Shown here piece after piece: positions 53,061-62,859 of a DNA stretch of 64,000 nucleotides (positions within the stretch are counted from its first letter, which is position 1; every line of letters starts with the position of its first letter). The DNA comes from Romanomermis culicivorax (Eukaryota; Nematoda; Enoplea; Mermithida; Mermithidae), in contig CAWUHX010000215.1 in NCBI GenBank assembly GCA_963922205.1, positions 434,001 to 498,000 of the forward strand, written 5' to 3'. A program made the translations under genes and the position numbers. The notes under the pieces are model-generated. The model saw only the letters and a list, made by a program, of their open reading frames with translations, was not told the origin of the DNA and ran no database searches.

Positions 53061-54955
53061 CTGACTTATGAGCTTGTGAAGCTATCCTATCAAATTGAAT
53101 AGAGAGAGGCTCACTGGTCTGTTTAAACTTAGTACTGAGACAGCAGGAACATCTAGGTGTCTCTATTTTTCAAGGAAAAGTGAGTGTTACTTTTCAAAAC
53201 TCATGGCGAGGGTGCCTGGGAGGTTCTTGACCATTTGTGCAACAGCATTTTGAGGCCTTAATGGCTTGTTCTTTGAAATAAAAACTAGTGACCACTCGTT
53301 AATGGGGCTAGAAATGAACAAGGTTGTAGTACTCAAAACCCCACACATGTAAATTAGGTTGACACAGAAGGGGATTTATCTGGTCACCTGTATACTTATA
53401 GGTGTAACTTCTTGTGGGGGAACTGATTACATCCCAGCTACATGGAGAAATGGGGCCGGACCCAATAATTTTGAATGAAAAAATAGGAAAAATTTCAGAG
53501 AAATGGTGGTTTCCCAGCTGAAGAAAACGAGGGGGACTCTTGTGGATGGAAAAACCCACCCAAAAGGGATTTTATTTGGAGGTTAAAACTGTAGGTACTA
53601 GTTTAGAAAACCTTGGGTTTGGGAGAACTTATAACGGACAAAATTCTACTCACCAGAAGTAGCACATGGAGTGGCTTAGAAAATAAATAAAGGTGGACAA
53701 CTTGAAATGAACTTAAAGTGGAGATAAATAGGGACAAAATTAGTTTACACACCTGGTTACGCAAAGGGGCTGGGCTACTACATAACTGGCCTCACTCACT
53801 AGGAGCAATTGTGATCTCTGTACAATGTGATGACTGCACAGGAGGTTCCCTGCAGGATGACATTCACATATATTTTACAACTGTGCCCTAAACGAGTGCT
53901 CACATTTTGAACAGAACAGGTACTCTCTAGGAGTATTATATACATCTGGTGGCCTGGATTCCAATCACTGTGTTGCAATGAGGCTCGCTAGGTCACAAGT
54001 GGAGGCAAGAGCACGTTGTACCAAGGTGCTATTCTGACACACTCAGTCAGTAAAAGGGGCTGCATAGGGGTCCTTGGCCCAGCTGTGCCAAAATGGAGGT
54101 GGAACTCACCCAGCTTCCTCCAAATGGTTTGAGGCGGACTCAAAGCATCTTGAGACAGGGGTACAGTCTGGCTGGGGTGTGAGTGTAAAGTGAGGGCTGA
54201 GGCGGACTCAGTTGCTGTGTTGAGGCGGACTCTAACACCTTTGCTGAGGCAGACTAGTGGCTTATTATGCTATAGCAACAATCAAGAGAGGTAGACTTGG
54301 GTTACAATCGACTCTATTATTATTATTGACTCTATTAGTAGGCCAGCTAACAAAGGGGTTTGAGCGAAAGAAGCATTACAGGGGGTCATTTACACTCTAG
54401 GCCCAACTGGAGGCTATGCCATGATTCTGGAGGAACCGCTCTGGCAGGGACACTAAAAAAGATCATAGATGAGAGAAATATGGAGAATTTAGATAAGAAA
54501 TTTACAAGACGGTTGCCAGAAACTTGCCAACATCAAACATAGGCAGTAGTGACTGCAAATGCCTAATATTCATATGGGTAAAGCAACCAACCCAGATGAG
54601 GCCGAGTGTAACTCTTCAAACCTGCAGTAAAAGCTTGAAGGCAGTCACATACTGATCAACAGTGCCACTACCCAGGTGGACAACCTGATCAGTATCATGA
54701 ACTGAAGGCATCTAAGGTTGAGTTAGCATGTTGAGTGATGTTTCCCAGGCATCAGTTACACACAAACTTCAACCATTGGACAAAAGCTGTAGGTGATAGA
54801 GTCATATTCAAACAACCACCTACAACTCAAGTGGCAAATTGGAAAAAAACAGTAACGTGGTGCTGATGTCAAATGTCCGGTATAAACCAACACATGACTT
54901 TGGTGCTGACCACGGGTGACTGGGATGTGAGTGCAGAAGTCCGCTGCCACCACCA
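53060..54955. other. Unassigned spacer between elements B and C
   Basis: No protein recognised and no LTR matching the B or C 3' LTR found. It contains four copies of 'TGAGGCGGACT'-like words (about 54131-54255, the last with GGCAGACT), similar in placement to a retroelement leader. It may be B's leader, C's lost 5' part, or older sequence. Confidence 0.5.
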
Positions 54956-54964
54956 GGGCATGCA

Positions 54965-55954
54965 ATGCCAGTCACCATGGACCCCTCGACGACACCGCAG
55001 TTTGTTGGTCAGGCTAACATCCTAGCATCGTATTGCATCCCAAAAACTACGACTGCGGAGCCAGCTCCAGCCACCAATGCGACATCTTCGGCACCATCCA
55101 CCGGCATCGTCACTCAAGGACCACCGCCGGGGATCTCTACGGATTCGGCTATGGAAGTCATTGACCAGGTTGAGCCGATGAACTTGACAGGTATCCTACC
55201 TTTTTCTTCCGGTGATCCTAGAACAGGAACTAGAAATCTATCTCAGTCCACGACTCTATCGATTTCTTGTTCACAGCACCATCACCCGTCCAAGACGCGA
55301 TGTTGGCCATCTGGTCAGTTGACCTGGCTAAGAAATACCTGCACTTGCCCTGGACACTGCTCAACGAGCGGTCGCAAGTCGAAGCGCTCACAGCTGCTGA
55401 TGTGGTGCTGGTGGCACCTGTATCAATGCGACTCTTATGACCCGACATCCCCGGATGGGCACTCGAGTTCATCGCCAATGGAACTATCACAATCTTGCCC
55501 GTCGAGAAGTTCTTATTGGTTGGGGAACCATCCTCGCCCACAGTCGATGCCGTCCACCGTGCAGTCAAACAGGCCAGTCCGATCCTCCTGCCTGCTGTCG
55601 CCGCTGCACCATGGACAGCAGCGCCTCCTGTTGCCGCTACACCACCAACTGAAACGGTCACCATTGCATCCTCGCCTCTTACAAAGGACCCAGCAACTGA
55701 CCCAACACCACCGGCAGCAGCCCAAGAAACATCGCTGGCAGCAGCCCAAGACATATCACCTGCACCAGCCCAAGACACATCTCCGACCGCTGCGACCGAG
55801 TCGCCTGTTGTGGAACCCATGGCTGTCGATGAGACTTTACGTCCGGTTAATGAGGATGTTAGCATTATTGAGGAATCACCGTTCCCAACGGCAGTCGCCC
55901 CACGGTCGCCAAAGATCGGCATCCTCCGGGAAATCCACCCATGCTGAGAGTTGA
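54965..55954 (+). pseudogene. Element C middle frame, two frames, product unknown
   Basis: The start frame (from 54965) carries 'TQGPPPGISTDSAME' and 'EPMNLTGILPFSSGD'; the conserved reading then shifts by about 55225 to another frame that includes '[29 protein letters not shown]', a TGA near 55436, and 55495-55947 with '[19 protein letters not shown]' and '[18 protein letters not shown]'. A Pro/Ala/Thr-rich stretch with 'AAQ..S.APAQDTS'-type repeats lies between. Homologous to B 50791-51922. No domain recognised. Confidence 0.65.
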
Positions 55955-56035
55955 TCATCATCTTCCCCAGTCAGGAACCCATCTCGTCTGACAGCAACGA
56001 AGAGGAAATCTGAAAATGCCCATCGGGCCAGATCT

Positions 56036-57862
56036 GTGAAAATGTGTGAACATTTACAAACCACGTTTGTACAGTTGTCTTCGCTAATAAAATTGACCAT
56101 AGTAACATCACTGTTTCTAGGGGTGAGTTTGGCAGCACCTGCGGCTCAGTATATATTTTGTGGTCTCTCAAGAAGCGGACACCCACTTGAGTTACCCCAG
56201 CATGTAGAGTGTAAACCACCGCAATCTTCATGGAGTCCACGAGGCATGAACATTACAGTGTATGTCCCTAGCTCAGACAGGATTACAACCACAGCGTGGA
56301 AATGTACACTGCGCAGCCGCAGAGTCTGCACCAACACTGGTTTCTTTGGCTCTAGGGGCATCACTACAGACATCATTACCACTCAGCACTTAGCACCTGT
56401 GGCCTGCATGCTAGCACATCGCACTAAAATGTTTGGCTCACAAAAGCTTGTCGGTATCCACCCTGGCTTTTATAGCACAAACCAAACATTGGAAGTGATG
56501 TAGGAATGGTGCTGCAGTGACATCTGCAAGACAGTGACTAACCTCTTCATTGAGGAGGGACAAATCGCTTCGTGGGATGGCACTACAGCTCTAAGCACCT
56601 TAGGGGATGTAGGTGGATGCAGTCCCACCGCAGGTCAGTGCACTACCCTAGACGGGGTCATTGTCTGGCCTGTACAAAACTTCACCCCGCGGTGTCATTA
56701 TCACCCCAAGGGAAATTACACTGTATCCATGTCAGGGAACCACGTCATCATCGATGATCTACAGGTTGCCCTCAAGATCCTGGGAAACTCCCGCGTCTTC
56801 CAACTGTGCCCAGAACTACGTTCCACCACAGTCGGGACTGATCAGGGTCTTCTCCTAAGCATCCATGGAAGATACAATTTGACCCAAAACATGTTCAGGC
56901 TGGCAAAGGACACACATCCCGATCCTGTCAATGCCAAACTGAACTATCTGGCTCAGCAGATCAAGGAGTCAGAAATTAACGGTTTCCGGTTCATGTGGCT
57001 TGAGCTCTGCTCTCACGCTCAATGCTACCTTGATCTGACTTGGCAGTTGCTTCGCTTCGACCCTACATTGGGTGCCCAGGCATTCCTCCAGAAGAATGAC
57101 CTGATGACGGAATTCACAGGCGATGCACTGACAATATGGCTGTGTCAAAAGGTCAACGCCACCTACATCTACCACTCGTACCATGTGGGAAACGTCTGCT
57201 ACAAGTACTTAACCGTACAGGTTGGCGGCACCATCTATTTCACCATCCCGCGTGGTCAAGAACTCATTAAATCTAGCCCAGTTGTGCCGTGTCACCACCA
57301 CTTTACAGGGATTTTAAGAAATCGCTCGGGCTGATTTACTGAGTCTGGCACAGTCCATGTGAGCTACATCCCACTGGAACTCTTCTGGAAGCAGCGCTTC
57401 AACATCACTCACTTCCATGCACCAGCGCTCTTCCATGACCAGTTGGCGATGACCCCTTCAAACTTTGCCTTCTTTAAACAGTACGTTTACAAGACTGAGC
57501 AAATTGAAGTGGTACTAAACCGGCTGGTAAACTTTACTGCTGGTCTATCCCTGCAACTGGATGCCATCTACCAGGCTTTTGCAGGGGTAGGAACCGACAT
57601 CAAGGCCTCCCTGGAAGGTGTCTGTTTGGCAGCAAACCATGTGATTACTGATCAACAACACAACCTCGTTCAGGGCTTGCATGCTGTCCTGAGCAGGCCG
57701 GTCCAGTTGATCTTTAACACCCTAATTACCCTGACGGTGCTGGTCCGTGTCGGATACCTAGCCTACCTTGGTGTATCTCAATATCTCAGCTACCGGGTGC
57801 AGAACAAACAGGTCCAGTTTGTTAGCCGCTTCTCCCCGTTGGGTCTTTACCGCAAAGTCTAA
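56036..57862 (+). pseudogene. Element C envelope-like glycoprotein, two internal stops
   Basis: Frames 56036-56503, 56534-57334 and 57359-57862. Signal peptide (about residues 16-32, 'IKLTIVTSLFLGVSLAAPA'), Cys-rich ectodomain ('FCGLSRSGHPLELP', 'VCTNTGFFGSRG', 'WCCSDICKTVTNLF', 'GGCSPTAGQCTTLDGVIVW'), sequons (MNIT, QNFT, GNYT, VNATY), then 'FKQYVYKTEQIEVVLNRL' and a transmembrane segment near the end ('LIFNTLITLTVLVRVGYLAYLGV'). Stops: TAG 56501-56503 and TGA 57332-57334; the latter is the codon where B has TAG and A has Trp. It lies before pol, not after integrase. Confidence 0.87.
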
Positions 57863-57883
57863 TGCTGGATTGGTTTTCACTAT

Positions 57884-58411
57884 GTGCAAAACGATATGCC
57901 GTCCCAGCTCGATCGAATCACACTGTGTTTGGTAGTACTATTGGATACTAAGGAAACTCCTGCTTTCCTCGATATGGGTTGCCCCCGCACTATCATTAGC
58001 CAACGTCTTCACAAGGCCTTGGCCAAAGAAAGTCCGAAGGGGGTCATGGCGTTCCAGCAACATCACGACTTCAACCCATTGATGAGCATCAATGGTAAAG
58101 CCGTTCATATTATCCTTTCGGGACCATATGAAATCATGTTGCCCGGAAACCGCCAGCCAAACACACCGATCGATATACATCTCCATGTGTGCAAGACTAC
58201 GTCTCCTTTCTGGGCACCTGTTGACCTAATACTTGGACTGGACTTCCTAGAACAGTTTAAGAACATTATGTTTGACTACCAACGTAATGTTTGTCGGCTG
58301 GACAGGGTAGAATTGCCCCTCCTCCTGACGACGCCAGAGATTGACCAGATCGACCCCTGGTGGGAGAACACACCTTCACTATCAAGGAACTCACACAGGT
58401 CAGGATCATGA
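57884..58411 (+). pseudogene. Element C first retropepsin-like domain
   Basis: Begins 22 nt after the glycoprotein stop. 'ETPAFLDMGCPRTIISQRLHKAL' corresponds to B's DTGC, so the catalytic triplet here is D-M-G, a change expected to impair the enzyme. The closing 'VDLILGLDFLEQFKNIMFDYQRNVC' is conserved. The frame is lost after 58411, and a shifted linker leads to the next protease. Confidence 0.78.
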
Positions 58412-58534
58412 TCAGGGTCCAGGGCTTCGTCCATCTCTCAGCCTCACTCACGGGCCTTTTCAGTTGCCTCATCATGTGGGTCAAGCAGGGGATACTGGAC
58501 TTCATCCAGGCATGCAAGTCGTCATCCGTCAACC

Positions 58535-60613
58535 ATGCAAGGGTCAGGTTGCCCTCGACCCCCACCTAGAAACTCTCCAGTTACGCTAGAGAAAAGCCGA
58601 TTCTGTGAGCCAAGTGATTCAGATGCCCCGGCATCCCCTGTCCTGAACGTGCCAACACTATCAGACACCGAGATTGAATCACTAGGAGCTACTCAGAGCC
58701 CATGGGACTGCTCAGACCATGTACTCACAGTACAGGATGAGTCAACCCTTCTAAATGACCCGGACCCCTCCATCGGATATGCTCTAGTAGGTCTACTACG
58801 TCATACAGGACTGCCGATTCCAAAGCGGTCCAGTAAGACTAAACACACTAGGGGTGCCACCACAGCTGATTCAAGTCATGTGGTATCCGCTTTCTATTCA
58901 AATGATATTTGGACACCCCATATCAAAGTTCTCCTCAACAACTGGGTGGAAGCAAAGGCACTGGTCGACACAGGAGCTGTTTTCTCACTCCTGGACCGCA
59001 AGTTAGCGGCCAAGCTGCCCAACTTGACCCTCACACCAACTAGGGCTCGTTCTATCCCAGCCAACCGGTCCCCAATCCCACTGCTAGGAGCAGCCTACAT
59101 CACGGTAACAGTGGCTGATGTCTCTGAACGGATTCAGGTCCAGATACAGGAGAACTGTTCAGCTAAACTGGTCCTCGGAACAAACTTCCTCAGATGGTTC
59201 AATTGTGTCAGCTTGAACTGGGAGAAATCCTTTCTCCAGTTCAAGGAGAGTAAAATCCCCTGTGACGGTCTCATCCACAGCCCACCTTCTGCTCGTGGCG
59301 CCTTGCCCCTGGAGGACTTCGTGGTTCTTGAGCCTCACTCGCTGACACAATTTACTCTACCTGTACAGCCAATCTATACGAAAGTACCCAAGGTGGCCTT
59401 CTTCCCAAAGCACCTCACGGGATCTCACGGAAACGTATATTTTGCTGGGAGCGTGAGTAGCATGACAGATGGTCGCATACCACTTCATGTAGTAAACCCG
59501 AATACTCATTCAGTTGTTCTCTACCCGCACATGACCATCGGTCATGTGCAGATGCATAGTGAGTCCTCACAGGGATCACCAGTGAACTCAGACACCGTCC
59601 TCAATCTTCAATGGGTCGAGGCCAATGCTGTAATTTCACCGGACATCTCCCCTCGGGACCAGGCCGCCTTACTCCACCTACTGGTTGCATACACTGACCA
59701 TTATGCTCTTGATGAAAAGGACACAGGTTCCACTGATCTCATCCAGCATGAAATCAGCACGGGTGATGCCCGCCCAGTCCGCCATTTTCCTTACTGGTCC
59801 TCACCTAAGGAAAAGGATCTCATCATGCAAGAGGTCAAGGCACTCCAGGAGAAAGGTATTATCTGGCTGAGCACGTCACTGTCGGCTGCTAATACTGTCC
59901 TGGTGCCCAAGAAAAACGGTTCTCACCCTATGTGTCTTGATTTTCATGGTCTTAACGAGGTCACGAAAAAGGATATCTATCCTCTCCCATGGATAGATGA
60001 CATCGTTGACACACTCAAGGGTATGAAGTACTTCACTACCCTTGATCAGGCTAACACCTATTGGTCAATCCTGATTGCAGAGGCAGATAAAGAAAAGACG
60101 GCATTCAACACACCCATTGGACTTTACAAGTTCAATTACTTGCCTTTCAGTTTGTGCAATGCACCAGGGACGTTCCAGCGCCTCATGGACCTTCTCCTTA
60201 CAGGAATCCAATGGCGCATGGTTCTGATCTATCTTGATGACATTTTGGTGTTCGGGAACTCTCACACCCAAATGCTTGAGCAGCTGGCAGATGTGTTCGC
60301 CCGTCTTTGCCAGGGTGGAATGAAGCTCAGACTGAGCAAGTGCAAATTCTCACACTCGGAGGTAGAGTACCTAGGCTATCCTATCTCACAGAGCAGCTTA
60401 GAACCAGACAAAGTCAAGCTGGCCGCCGTTCAAAATCTTCCCATTCCACAGAACACCAAAGACATCAAGTCCTTCCTCGGCCTCATGTCTTACTACAGGC
60501 GTTTCATCCCTGGTTGTGCCCAGCTCAGCGAGCCACTAACCAAGCTCTTACCAAAGGAAATCACTTTCCAGTGGTCCAAACCTCAGCAGGAGGCATTCGA
60601 CAAACTCAGCTGA
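58535..60613 (+). pseudogene. pol: Element C second retropepsin and reverse transcriptase
   Basis: 692 codons open to a TGA at 60611-60613. Acidic Ser/Pro-rich N-part, then retropepsin with D145-T-G-A ('VLLNNWVEAKALVDTGAVFSLLD') and 'KLVLGTNFLRWF', a long spacer, and RT with 'CLDFHGLNEVTKKDIYPLPWIDDI', 'YKFNYLPFSLCNAPGTFQR', intact YLDDILVF, 'GGMKLRLSKCKF' and 'FLGLMSYYRRFIPGC', ending in the thumb/connection. Longest open frame of C. Confidence 0.88.
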
Positions 60614-61333
60614 TTGCTGACCAACCGTCCTATCCTGCGCCACCCGGACTTCTCGAAATCCTTTATCCTCCAGGCCGACCCAAGTATTTCAGGGATAGGA
60701 GCGGTTCTAAGCCAGTTAGACGAATTCGGATATGACCATCCTATTGCATACACCAGCCGAGGGTTAACAGCGGCCGAGAAAAACTATTCCATTACAGAAC
60801 TGGAAACTCTCCCCATTGTCCATTTTGTCAAGCACTTTCGGCCATACCTCTTCCAGCATGAGGTGGTCATTCAGACTGACCATACAGCGGTCAAAGCAGT
60901 GTTGGAGAAGCTTAACCCCTCTGCTCAGATCGATCAATGGGGACTTGCGCTCGCCGAATTCAAACTGACAATTTGGCCGCCAAAAGGTCGGTCTAACGGT
61001 AATGCTGACGCATTATCACGCCTGCCGGATCTCACATCCCTCACGGGTCAGAGTATTGATGATACTCCCCTTTACAGACCTGAGGGACATATCATGATGA
61101 TCACTGATGGTGTGCAGCACCTGGCGAGATCAAGAACTATGACTGATGGTGTGCAGCACCTGGCGCGATCAAGTACTTCAGCACCGATCACTGCTGGCGG
61201 GGAGCGCCCAGTACGATCTGAGAATTATGCCGAGATATCGGTTGGTGTGCAGCACATCGACATTCTCACTGCTCAGCTGGATGATCCCCAATTAGCCGCC
61301 ATCATTCGCTCTCTTAAGCCCCCGGGTGACTAG
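60614..61333 (+). pseudogene. Element C RNase H and tether
   Basis: Continues in frame after the TGA: 'FILQADPSISGIGAVLSQLDE', 'TELETLPIVHFVKHF', 'QTDHTAVKAVLEK' and 'GNADALSRLPD' show the RNase H acidic residues and its end. A partly tandem 'ACTGATGGTGTGCAGCACCT' unit (about 61099-61165) lies in the tether. Stops at a TAG, 61331-61333. Confidence 0.83.
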
Positions 61334-61339
61334 AGTGAT

Positions 61340-62611
61340 GTGCCAGGCTACCATCTGTTGGATAACGTCCTTCAGAAGTGGACAGACGAGTCCAACAGGA
61401 TTGTCATACCTAGATCCATGGTTACTACCATTATCCGGGCTCATCATGATGACATCTTAGCTAGACACTTTGGTGCTAAACGTACTGCGCGGCTCATTGC
61501 TCGCAGATACCACTGGCCTTCCCTCATTCGGGACGTCAAGTCCTTCTGTCAGCGGTGTGATCTTTGCCAACAGAATAAGCCCGCTCGACAGAAAACCACT
61601 GCGACCCTGAAACCCATCACCATCACGGGACGGTTTCATCAGGTAGGTGTCAACTGTATGGGACCAATGACCACTAGCGAAGCTGGCAACAGTTTCATTG
61701 TAGTCTTCATCGACTACTTTACGAAATGGGTCGAAGCTTTTGCTACTCCAGATATCACTGCGCACACCATAGCCTGACTGTTTGTAACGCTAATTGTCTG
61801 CTGGCACGCTGCACCGCAGATTCTTCAGTCCAATCGTGGCACTGATTTCACATCAAAACTGATGACTGAGATCACTTTGATCTGTTCAATGAAGAAGATC
61901 TACTCTACCACCTATCATCCCATGACCAACAGCGAAGTAGAGAGAGCTAATCAGACGCTAGCTACACAGCTATGTATGTATGTTCACCACGGACATACGG
62001 ATTGGCATGAACACCTACTGTACTCTGTGTTTGCTGTCAATATGGGCATGAATGAGTCAACAGGGTACTCCCCCTTTGAACTCATGTATGGTCACACACC
62101 CATGCTCCCTGTTGACGCCCCGCTCTCATTCAACCCTCCAGCCCATATCATTAATGTTTCCTCATATGATAAGGAGGTCAAACGTCATTTCACGAATGCA
62201 TTGACCTCAATCCAGAGTCAGATTGAGAAAGCACAGGAGGCCTATGCACGGTCTTACGACGGGAGGGCACAAGATGTCTCGTACAAAATAGGGGATCAGG
62301 TGCTCAAACTGTGCACTTCCAGCAAATGTGGGCTCACCCCTAAATTGCTGCCCATTTAGGATGGGCCCTATCTTGTAACAAGTGTGGCATATCCCAATGT
62401 CACACTTCGCCTCGAGATGGATCAGGAAGACACCGTACATGTCAACCAGCTTCGACCTTACATGTCCCCTGACCCACCGAGTGAAGCAGAGGATACACCT
62501 CCCACTTCGCAGGCAGCTGATTCGGCACCCTTGTTGTTTCTTTCAACAAGTCGGGACTTTACACTGAATTTGATTGATCCACATCTTGATGCAGAGGTCC
62601 TCCACCACTAA
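61340..62611 (+). pseudogene. Element C integrase, broken and catalytically altered
   Basis: Segments 61340-61777, 61862-62359 and 62384-62611. Zinc region 'HHDDILARHFGAKRT...FCQRCDLC' is kept. The first catalytic Asp reads Asn (VNCMGPM; A and B have VDCMGPM/L) and the second also (QSNRGTDF; A and B have QSD), while 'NSEVERANQT' keeps Glu. Stops: TGA near 61775 and TAG 62357-62359. C-terminal 'YKIGDQVLKL' and 'VTLRLEMDQEDTVHVNQLRPY' are typical of Ty3 integrases. Confidence 0.85.
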
Positions 62612-62762
62612 TTCAAGATGCTCTTCTCTTCATTGTCCCGGCTTATGGATGAGGACATCCTTTTTCGAAGGACCGCAGTGCCCCTCATGGAGTATCCATT
62701 CTTATCCATGCTGGATCTTAGTGGATAGAAGAGAATGTGCAGCAACCAGAGCATCACATCAT

Positions 62763-62858
62763 AGGCGCATCCCTGCGATAGCCTACACCACACTGGGCGC
62801 ATCCCTGCGATAGCCTACACCTCACTGGGCACATCCCTGTGATAGCCTACATCTCGCC
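62763..62858 (+). repeat. Short tandem repeat near the 3' end of C
   Basis: Three copies of a roughly 35-bp unit 'gcgcatccctgcgatagcct' plus 'acacc.cactgg', the third diverged (gcacatccctgtgatagcct). B has a single comparable 'gcatctttgtgatagcttgcat' at the matching place. Confidence 0.85.
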
Positions 62859-62859
62859 C

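Larger units (their letters stand above)
14800..53080 (-). mobile_element. Ty3/gypsy-like element B, degenerate, split by two insertions
   Basis: Minus-strand retroelement identified by order and by similarity to element C: gag (52289-53060), zinc-finger part, an unassigned middle frame, envelope-like gene (48842-50668), two retropepsins, RT, RNase H, integrase (33480-34731) and a 3' LTR region. The LTR is split by the Polinton, and element A splits the envelope-protease junction. Stops and frameshifts occur throughout, and the RT catalytic motif reads YLDN. I could not find a 5' LTR up to 64000. The left end is tentative: a TGTCACTGTGAGTGACA palindrome near 14804 could be the LTR terminus. 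Confidence 0.8.

Noticed and set aside
54360-54542. 60-codon plus frame in the spacer
   Set aside because: No family, no counterpart in B, and surrounded by stops.
39560-57334. Alternative genetic code in which TGA is sense
   Set aside because: Several retroelement stops are TGA, but the intact Polinton integrase ends properly at TGA and the broken elements also have TAG and TAA stops.
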